A stretch of 64,000 nt of DNA from Mytilus edulis (lineage: Eukaryota > Mollusca > Bivalvia > Mytilida > Mytilidae), in assembly GCF_963676685.1 (NCBI RefSeq), contig NC_092354.1, positions 33,078,193 through 33,142,192 of the forward strand, read 5' to 3'. The notes under the pieces are model-generated. The model was not told where the DNA came from. It saw only the letters and a program-made list of their open reading frames with translations, and ran no database searches. This document shows positions 55,071 through 64,000 of this stretch, in pieces (within the stretch, counting starts at the first letter, position 1; every line of letters starts with the position of its first letter). The translations under genes and the position numbers were made by a program.

Positions 55071-57929
55071 CATGTCAACTCAAGATCTTCTATGTTTGGT
55101 ATATTTCCATTTTCCCTAAAATTAAATAAAAGAAATGTCATCATGATCAAAACACAAACTAACTAACAAATAAACTTACAGATAGATTAAATCCAATAAA
55201 AACTAATATGCAGAATCCTGCATCTAAGATTAACTGTTGCTCCTTGGACTGCCATGCTTTTATCATGTTTATAAAGCAGTAGGGCAGGTAACAAATTGGG
55301 TAATGGTTAATTATGGTCTCAATTTTCAAGTTCAAATAATTAAAGATTTAGGACAATTTTTAAACACTTCAGTAGATATAGGAAGATGTGGTGTGAGTGC
55401 CAATGTGACAACTTTCCGTCCAAATAACAATTTTATTAAAAGTAAACCATTATAGGTTAATGTATGGCCTTCAACACGGAGCCTTGGCTCACAACGAACA
55501 ACAAGCTATACAGGGCCCCAAAATTACTAGTGTCAAAACATTCAAATCGGAAAACCAACAGTCTAATCTATATAAAAAAATGAATGTCTACTTCAGTCGA
55601 TTCAATTAGTTTATGTGAAAGATTTGAACTGCCTTAAAATAATTACCTATTTTCAGCAATGTAAATAATGGCATTGCTGTCCAGGGAAATTGTGCTGTTA
55701 TCTAAGGCAATAAAATTCCCACTTTCCTCCACTAACCATGTTGCATCTCCAAGGTCTAAAAGCACTAAATCTTCTTCTGGTTCCTGAAAATTAAAAATAT
55801 ATATTTATAAACCAGCATTTGCATTTAACTTACCACACCATTCAACATGTTCAAGCGAAACCCATCCTCTTTTTTTCTTCCATTCTTCTGCAAGTTCTTT
55901 ATAGTGTAAAATCAAACACTCGCATGGAGGATTTAATTTCGTTTAACTTGTTTTAAGAACATATCCATGAAATTAATACCCCTTTGAAAATGTAATCTAC
56001 AAACATTAAAATTTCTACATACATACTTAAAAATGTATAAAACAGTGATACAATTGTGCCTAAGTGTATTCTTCAAAACAATCTTCTGAACGATATACTG
56101 TCTGAGGAAAGAAAATCTAGTAGTGGTATTTTTTTACATAAATAAGGCCGTTTCTTCGTTTAAATTGTTTTACATTATCTTATCGGGCCTTTTAAAGCTG
56201 ACTATGCGGTATGGGCTTTGCTCATTGTTGAAGGCCGTACGGTGACCTATAGTTATTAATGTTTGTGTCATTTTGGTCTTTAGTGGATAGTTGTCTCATT
56301 GTCAATCATACCACATTTTCTTTTTTTAAATTGCAGTAGTATTGAGATATTCAAAAATGAATTGGTATGCTTTCTTTAGAATTACTATCATGGCTAAGAA
56401 TAGCTTATAAATTCATTACTAGATACACATGATAAAATTTAATTTAAGATTTGAAGGACATTATCAATAGTTTATCCCTTTCATTGTTGTTACCAACCTG
56501 ATCTTCATCATCTTCCCTTTCACTTTGAGGGGGTGTGACTTTCAATGGTATCTTTCTTTTTGGGGTTGTTTTCCTCTGATGTCTTTGGGCCTCTTGCCTT
56601 AGTTGTACTTTTTCTTTTGGGAGCCTTCCCTTTTGTGGTTGTGTTAAAAAGTTCTCTTTTTCTGAAAAGGATTACAACAATGTGACATCTCAAAATACTT
56701 CCATACATGCTTGGATTAAAATTGAAATTGGAAAGGAATAATTCATTTACTCCTACTTGTACACCAAAGCAACATTGATTTTCTACCACAGGCATATGTA
56801 ATTCCTCAGCATCATTTTGGATATCTTATTGTTGTCTCTGTTGTGTTGTAGTTCTTTTATATTTGTTACGTTTCCCTAAGTTTTAGTTTGTAACCTGGAT
56901 TTTTATTTCTCTATCGATTTATGAATTTTGAACAGCGGTATACTACTGTTGCCCTTATTTAGTTGGATATGAAATTTTACATGGTTGATCCACATAACAA
57001 GTCTTTAGCATGTTCGGTAGGAATCGAAAAATTATAATATCATATGTCTATCTATAACTAGGATTGTTACTGATGCAGCATTATTGTTGCCTACAATGCA
57101 ATTATATCACCTCTTATTCAGTTCAATCTGATTAACATTACTAGTGGTACATGAACTTGGACCAGGTATGCTGAAAAAGAAGAATTAAATGTAAATATCA
57201 ATTAGTTTTCTTGATTGAATTGTTTTACATTGTCTTTTGTGGATAGTTGTCTCATTGGCAATCATACCACATCTTCTTTTTTATACCATCATGATCATAT
57301 TAACTGTTTAATTATTGCATATCAACATGTTGAATGTCTTATACAGATAAAACCTAGTTTTGCACCTCTGAAATTATTTTTTGGGGAAAATTGACAAATT
57401 GCGGCTCTTGAACTTAAAAGAGGGACGAAAGATACCAAAGGGACAGTCAAACTCATAATTGTACTGTGGGTATTGTTATGTGTTTACTTTTCTATATTGG
57501 CTAGCATGTTTGCACCTGTCCCAAGTCAGGGGCCTCTGGCCTTTGTTAGTCTTGTATTATTGGTGACCTTCTGCTGTTTTATGGTTGGGTTGTTGTCTCT
57601 TTGACATTCTCAATTTTATTGAAAGCAACATGTTGATCACACCTGTTGAATTAAAGATATCATTATGAATTTTTATATAATAACCTCTGTGTGATTTCAG
57701 TTGAGTTTCCCTTCTCAACTGAAATATCCTGTAGTCTTGTCAACTGTTCTTGAGCAATTTCCTTGGACTTCCCTTGAAGGAAGGAATATGTATATTTCTC
57801 TGGTGTCATTTTCATTGGTGAAATTATGCTTTCCGGCATAAAAGTTTTATACCTGCAGAAGACCTGAGGACGGCCATCAGTCAGTGCTGATCCTCTCACA
57901 AATTTGTTGAGCATATTTCCAAATCCCAT
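55071..57929 (-). CDS. Mirror copy of the multi-exon basic/acidic gene
   Basis: The exons are 57687-57929, 57111-57170, 56498-56661, 55647-55783 and 55071-55115 on the minus strand, with the same frame problem in exon 3. Confidence 0.45.
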
Positions 57930-58425
57930 TTATTTAAATTTTTGAGTTTTCTGTTCCTGAATCAATACCAATACCTCCACTGGTTCGACTGTTAAGGTTT
58001 TGAGTTTGGCTACTGCCTTTTTAAGTCTGTTAATTGCCCTAGTTTTAGCCTGTCTTTCTGCATTTCTTATTAAATTAAATGTTCTTTTTTGGTTTATTTT
58101 GACCGGGTTTTAGTTTTGGTGCCAAATTTAAATTATTCAAATTGTTATATGGAATCACATCAGAGTCGCTGAAGCTCATCCTAATTTCGTCTAAAAAAAA
58201 AGGAGAAAAACAGTTATTGTCATAATCACAACAATTAAATGCAAAATATCAAAAGTGTAATGTTACTCTACAAATGTTTGTAAGGATTTAATTTTAAATT
58301 GAAATATAGTGAAATGTCATAACATACGAAATGTTTGATGTAAAATTGTGTAAATGAACATGGTACACTGCAAATAAGTTAAAGGCTCCATGTCGAAGGC
58401 TGTACTATTACCTAAAGTTGATTAC

Positions 58426-58578
58426 TTTTACTGCATTTGTCATTATATTTGTATCCGAATATATAACAGTCTCCTTCCTCTTCTCTTATTTTTGCCTCAT
58501 CTCCGTTGATACGCTCCCCAACATACTCTAGTAAAAAATCTCCCTTTTTGAAATAAGAATTGGCTATCACTCCAAAAC
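58426..58578 (-). CDS. Mirror copy of the SET-domain exon
   Basis: This is the reverse complement of 13211-13363 with identical splice borders and reading. Confidence 0.6.
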
Positions 58579-58885
58579 CTACAAAACATTTAACATCAAT
58601 TAGGCCGTTTAACCAGGGCAATGAAAACAAAATATGCTGCACTTTTTTTCTGTGATAATCTAAACTCTTGAAGTTGGGTTTAGTACACACATCATAAACA
58701 CTTATTTAACTTCATTGCATTAGATATATTGATTTATAGTATGTTCTATATTGGAGATACTGTTTAATTACATAATTATTTTGTTCTTGTAGCACACTCA
58801 TGTAATCGGTACGGATTTTCTCGAATACAATTGGCCTTAGTTCATTTATGATATATCTATAATTACTTTAATTTGCAATGTCTAC

Positions 58886-59017
58886 CTTCCCCAATCATCG
58901 TGCTCTGCACGTAACATGTTCATTAATCCGATTGAGATGGCTTTGAAAAGGCAATTTTGTAACTCCAGTATTAACAACTGACCAAGCTGCTTCCATCTCA
59001 AACGGGGTGCGGGTTTC
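58886..59017 (-). pseudogene. Mirror copy of the exon with in-frame stop
   Basis: This is the reverse complement of 12772-12903, with one substitution at 59008 (t where the left arm predicts a). Confidence 0.35.
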
Positions 59018-59054
59018 CTGTGAGAAAGTTGGTCATTATAGGTGTATGTATTAA

Positions 59055-59456
59055 TTGATTGATTGATGGTTGCTTAAGTCCAATGGCAAATATTTCATGC
59101 ATATTCAGGACGAGAACAAGTTAACAATAAATACAATAGGTAGGTCTGGTCTCAATAGAGGCCATTCAGGATGATGGTCTCGGAAACTGCCACAGGAAAA
59201 TGAGGGCATATTGGATAGGGACAGATATTTTGCCTTCCAACAGGCCACCTACGGACCCCTCAAAGAGTTGTTGCAAGGGTTCTTAACGTGCAAAGAGCGT
59301 GGCACTCTCCTTTACACGAGGCATCAGACGACCGGACGTGACTGCGAACTTGATACATCCCGCACAGCCAAACGGACGCCCCACTTCGACAAGCGTTTTA
59401 CTGCCGGTCGGGAAAAGACCAAGTGACCATATTTTTATTCCCCAGTAACCCTTGGG
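59055..59456 (-). mobile_element. SINE-like element, mirror of copy 1
   Basis: This is the reverse complement of 12333-12734, including flanking duplications. Confidence 0.75.
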
Positions 59457-60410
59457 GTGTATGTATTAAAAGTCGATGTTTCTTTACTTTAGTCGCGATA
59501 TAAACCAACCCATTATTTCAGAGTAATATCCACAGAAAATAACATATTTTTATCATATATGTATGTTAGCCAAACTTGTTATAATACGAATCACATAGTA
59601 ACCAACATGCATGTTCATATATTGTTCAATCCAGAGAAATGAGATTTTTGGAGTATCAACTTAATATTCTCTCACTTTAACAATAGTATTCTTATACACA
59701 ACATATCTCTTGTTTTAAACGCCTGTGCAAAATAATATTTGAACTACAGCTTCGAAAAAAAATCGGTTACTGATAAATATTTAGTGGCTTTATAATGTAA
59801 GTGTTCATAAACTACTGATCTATAATCCTTCATTTTATTTGTACAGACTACCGACTATCCCGAAACTTTCTACTCCAGCAATATAAGAAGATAGTATTAT
59901 AGGAAGATTAAAACAACAAAATACTCTACGTATACAACAAGAAATATTCTAAATTCTAGAAAGGCAAGTTATAATATTGGAACTAACCTTTTTCTCTATA
60001 CAAGCCTGGAATAAATCACATAAAAGTAACCATAAAAACCAAGAAATATTTTACGATCAAGATTGCCAAAAACAAATAATAGAAATTAACAAAACCGTTA
60101 GAACCATTAAAACTTTTTCAATATTGACCTGTACAGAACATTAACCAGGCAACAAAAAACCTATAAGTAAAAGTAAGGATTTTTGTATCCCAGGAATATT
60201 GGCACAACTTTTTCGAATTTTGAATCATCAATGGTCTTTGACTTTGTACTTATTAGGCTTTATAACTGTTTTGATCTGATCATCACTGATGATTGTTATG
60301 TAGACGAAACGTGCGTCTGTCGTATTAAATTATAATCCTGGTACCTTTGATAACTATCTAGCTATTTATTTATAAATGTGTGTAGTGCTGTACTGTATGT
60401 GTAATGAAAC

Positions 60411-60871
60411 AAAATAAATTCTTAAGGGATTGTGCAGATCCTGTTGGGAGAATCTTATAATTCCCAAAGTATCTTTCAGAACATCTTCCCTTTTTACCTC
60501 CATCAGAAGAGGATTTTCCTCATCACCACTTATAAAGTTCGTTTTATGTTCTTTAATGGCGTCACATATTTCAGTTACTGATAGCATAGAACTAAAAAGA
60601 CAAAAAGTAAAAATTGTATTTATGATCAGATTTCTTGAAAGATGAAAAACAGACAATTCTGACATAGGTGAAATCCAGTTAAAACACTCAATTAAAGTGA
60701 TTTTTTCTAAGTTATGATTTACTCATTTAGTCATAATCAGACTAGACAATTTGTATGAAACTTAAAAGGCTTTAATAATACCTTGTTACTACAGAAGCTG
60801 GAACAGGTGGAATGAAATCAGCAACAGCAGATACATCATCTTGTAATGTTTCATTCATATTAATAACATTC
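60411..60871 (-). CDS. Mirror copy of the HECT-like two-exon segment
   Basis: The exons are 60782-60871 and 60411-60591 on the minus strand, identical in reading to the left-arm pair. Confidence 0.4.
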
Positions 60872-61364
60872 CTGAAATGAAAAAAAGTTAACAAAAAATT
60901 AAGGAAGCTCACATTTATTCATATAAAACAATTTATCAAAATTACGCATAGAATTAATTAGTGTACGACACACAGAATATTTTTGTATTTTCAAAACTTT
61001 AAATTTCCAGAAATACTATGCCCCTTACAACCCCTAGGGAAGGCATTTTATGTGGTGGTTGTATATCTAAAATATTTAATAGATGACCATTCAAAACATT
61101 AAAAAAAAGTCATATGAAATGAGTTGTTGAAAAAAAAAAGTTGAACGTGTTTTTTTTTAACTAAATAGTTAGTTTATAGTATAAAACATATACTTGTTTT
61201 AGTTGAAACTCTCATGTTTTAATGTAAAACTTCATGAAATGTACGGATCATAATAAATAAATTATAAATGTCTAGTAGATAATTAACCTCATATCTCATT
61301 TCTGTTTAAAAGGTGGGTTTATTGGTTCCATGAATTTCAATAATTAAAAATATCCAGATTCTAC

Positions 61365-61477
61365 CTTTCTTTTATTGAGAATCTGCATCTTCTTTCCATT
61401 ATAATAATGGATCAGCAGGCATATTATGAAAATGCTGATGGACACAAAACACATTATTTCCATGATCATGCTTTCAT
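61365..61477 (-). CDS. Mirror copy of the signal-anchor exon
   Basis: This is the reverse complement of 10312-10424 with the same splice borders (pairing sum 71789). Confidence 0.35.
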
Positions 61478-62258
61478 CTATAATAAAACATTACAATAAA
61501 TAATCTTAATTATTAGACATTGATGGCAGTATATAAAATAATTTAGTGGTTTTTTTTTAAAAGAGGGTTTTCTTCACCACAGGTAAAATTTAAACCAGAC
61601 TTATAATTCATAGTATGCCAGACGCGCGTTTTGTCTATAAAAGACTCATCTCATAAAAGCTGCATAAAAATTTTGTTTTTCACCAATGATTTTGTTATAG
61701 TCTTATAAACCCAAAAATCAGGTTAAAAAAAAAGTTTAATTCTAGAAATATTTGGCTCCTCAGAGGTGTACATCCTTAAGGTAACATCTGAATGATTTAA
61801 AAAAATTTGTTTAAATCTAATGAACATTGTTGTATTTTTTTTTAATGCAGCTGTAATTGGTTCAAGTTTTCTTCTAATATAATTATCAATACATACTAGA
61901 ACATACTCTTAATCAAGCGATCAAATTAAGGTGACATATAATACAATTATAAAAAAGTTGTCAAATTAACTGAAAAATGTACTATTTTCAATAAAGCTGT
62001 GGCTGGAAAAAGTTTACATCTAATATAATAAGGTTTATCACTTATAAGATAAACCAATTTAATGAAAGAGATTTGATTAATATATTTATTTTCCTTAAAT
62101 GACATATTTTATCATTCGGATCCGCATCTCGCTTCCGGCTTATAAACATCACGTGACTTCAGCCTCACATTTGAACAAGCCGCTCTGGATAATTGAAAGT
62201 TTAACTTTTTTCGTCAAAAAATCTTCGACATTCGCAACTTATAGATTTCTAATCAGAT

Positions 62259-62639
62259 ATGAAACCACCGAAAAAGCCTCGTAATGTTCCCATAACGGTT
62301 TCACAGCAGCCTGCAGGTCCAGCAAAGAAATTTAGAAAGGGCAAAGTGCCGTCAACACGAGGAGCACTTTCAAAATCACAGAACACGACAAGAACCGTAC
62401 AAGTTTCTAGAGCAGCGACAAATTCTAATTTGGCAATAGCTAGGTGTCAAGTTATTAACATTGTATCAGACGCACATCAGGAACCCCCATTCGTGCTTTC
62501 AGGATTAAAGATGAGATGGATACAGAAAGTCAAAATGGCAACGAGGGAGACGCACCAGACAGTACAAGGGGAGATTTGTTACCACTGACTCCACAACCTG
62601 GCTCCAGCGGGGTGATGAGTCCAGAAAACAACAACCTTG
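62259..62639 (+). CDS. Mirror copy of the lysine-rich protein start
   Basis: The Met codon is at 62259, the inferred mini-intron at 62444-62502 and the donor at 62640. Sequence is equal to the copy at 9149-9529. It is followed 0.8 kb downstream by the exon at 63459. Confidence 0.5.
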
Positions 62640-63458
62640 GTATGTTAACTGTCTAAAATGTTTCCCACGGGCCGGGTTCTCAGAACTTCTGGGTATTTAG
62701 ATACTCGTTTACAAGTGGACCAATCCCCTTCATACATTTCAAGTGTTTTCGATCCCATTTCATCCCATATTCCGGTCAAAATTAAAGAAAAAATATGGAA
62801 CAGTGAGTTCGTTGACCAGAACGTTCTTCTAAAAACAAGTTTCCTAGTTCAAGTCAGTATATCAGATATGATAGCATATTATATAATGTGTACTCTCTTG
62901 TAAGGTGAACATATCTGTCTGGCAGGTATTATATAATCACCTGTCATTTATCAATAATTCAACATAACTTGAGGTCCTCTGATGTTCAGTACTTCAGTAC
63001 TTTGTTGTCTGTCATCTGTCAATTGTCTTTTGAATGCACATAGCCTCTTTATTTCTTTTTTGACAGAACTATTTCAATTCCATATTCTTATTGTTAAGAT
63101 TTTCCTAACAGAGCAGTTCAATGGGAGTTTATCTCCCTCAATGGTCATTGATGTTAGCTACGACATGAACTAGTGTGTATCACAAACACAGAGCAACAGC
63201 CCCGATTGAATTTTAAGTTGAAAAGTTCCAAAATTAAAGTTTTCCAATTGATTTGAGCCCAGTTTATGTAGATTGGACCGAAAAATGATAACAATGGTAA
63301 AAAAGAAGATTTAATTGAAAAATAAGAGTTTAAGATTGATGTTTTTAATTTTCAGGGCAATTTTTTTTTTCACTAGCTATCAGTTAATGTGTGCCATTAT
63401 TACAAAAAAATACTTTTCATAGAATTGTCAATTAACATCCTGTATTGCTTTTTTCCAG

Positions 63459-63821
63459 GTAAAGTGGTTAATTACGTTGTTGGACAGTGCCGGCTTTTTC
63501 CACCCCATTAAGGTAGAGGCACAAGAAGTTCTCAAACAACTTTCAGCAGGACGACACAAGCCAGTAAAAAGGGATTTGTCCGATGAAGAGATTGTGCATC
63601 TAAAGAAGTTTTATCAAACAGACAATGTAATACCACATATCACAATTTACCATCATGCCACTACCAAAAAGGGATCCTACAGAGACACGTCAATAGGGGA
63701 GGCTGACCAAAGGGAGAAGTGTTCTATGGTGCTATTCGACAATTGTGTTGGCAGCATTGATTTGTTTTTTTTCGATGGATTGGGTTCATTCAACAAGATG
63801 AGGAGTCCAAGTGCTTTTTAG
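63459..63821 (+). CDS. Mirror copy of the exon at 7966-8328
   Basis: The acceptor ag is at 63457-63458 after ttttttcc, and the open frame runs to the stop at 63821. The protein reads identically to the left-arm copy. Everything said of that exon applies. Confidence 0.4.
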   Translation, partial: VKWLITLLDSAGFFHPIKVEAQEVLKQLSAGRHKPVKRDLSDEEIVHLKKFYQTDNVIPHITIYHHATTKKGSYRDTSIGEADQREKCSMVLFDNCVGSIDLFFFDGLGSFNKMRSPSAF

Positions 63822-64000
63822 TGATTCCTAGTGACAACATGTTGTGTCCAGTTGTGAAACTTGCAAACTTATCTCCGCCATTAATTCATTGCACGGACCT
63901 AGGACAATTATGGATACCGCAACTACCCGTGTAGTAAAATATTTATAAGACAGATGTGACAATGTAAATTTCTTTTCCAATTTCCAATATATTTATATCA

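Larger units (their letters stand above)
38086..64000 (-). repeat. Right arm of the giant inverted repeat
   Basis: This is the reverse complement of 7787-33706. Non-coding stretches here mirror those described for the left arm: 40750-42230, 44140-44980, 46730-48780, 49215-50015, 50510-50900, 52615-53760 and 59460-60400 contain no gene I can support. The final bases of the window still pair with 7787-7791, so the arm continues past the window. Confidence 0.97.

Noticed and set aside
7787..64000. Organelle or large DNA virus inverted repeat
   Set aside because: The arms contain spliced exons, LINE, SINE-like and Penelope-like debris and no organelle, rRNA or viral structural/replication genes.
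7787..64000. Simple hairpin read artefact (one molecule read forward then backward)
   Set aside because: A plain missed-adapter read has no long unique spacer; here 4.4 kb of non-palindromic sequence separates the arms. An assembly mis-join remains possible and is kept as a finding.

Overview
The window reads as nuclear DNA of a marine bivalve, most likely a mussel such as Mytilus or a close relative. That assignment is inference: the DNA is AT-rich, coding signal comes as short exons with GT/AG borders, a decayed LINE is present, and several short interspersed repeats have the look of bivalve repeat families I know. There are no operons, no ribosome-binding-site logic, and no recognisable rRNA or tRNA gene.

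Layout. (1) Positions 1-121 hold the edge of a membrane-protein exon on the minus strand. (2) About 785-6708 is a nearly full-length but frame-broken LINE on the minus strand: a 5' ORF, an ORF1 with coiled coil and SGNH-hydrolase-like domain, then an endonuclease/reverse transcriptase ORF2. (3) From 7787 at the latest to about 33706 runs the left arm of a giant inverted repeat. (4) About 33707-38085 is a unique spacer. (5) About 38086-64000 is the right arm, the reverse complement of the left, and it runs off the window end. Paired positions sum to 71787 at the outer end and 71797 at the inner end, so each arm is at least 25.9 kb and almost every feature at position x recurs on the opposite strand near 71790-x.

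Contents of each arm, given for the left: a lysine-rich nuclear-type protein start and a downstream exon (7966-9529, minus); membrane, HECT-like and SET-domain exons (10.3-13.4 kb, plus); a multi-exon gene with a basic then acidic protein (13.86-16.72 kb, plus); a decayed PIN/FEN-nuclease-like gene (19.2-20.4 kb, minus); a fragment of a transposon-associated protein; a 5'-only copy of the same LINE family; a LINE 3' fragment with a SINE-like element inserted in it; a Penelope-like reverse transcriptase fragment; a decayed transposon-associated gene (27.7-28.9 kb); and an exon series of an unidentified, possibly OB-fold, protein (31.1-33.3 kb) with a solo LTR in one intron.

The spacer carries a 1.9 kb element (34211-36125) whose two ends are inverted arrays of a short CTAAAGTGCGATGG-type repeat, flanked by a 6-bp direct repeat, plus a SINE-like copy and a degenerate tandem repeat.

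The main object of interest is the palindrome. The arms differ by a handful of substitutions and by homopolymer lengths, and both inner junctions fall in (AT)n tracts. This may be a recent fold-back or gene-converted palindrome, or an assembly artefact; sequence alone cannot settle it. Most protein-like segments carry stops or frame changes shared by both arms, so most are probably pseudogenes or transposon debris.
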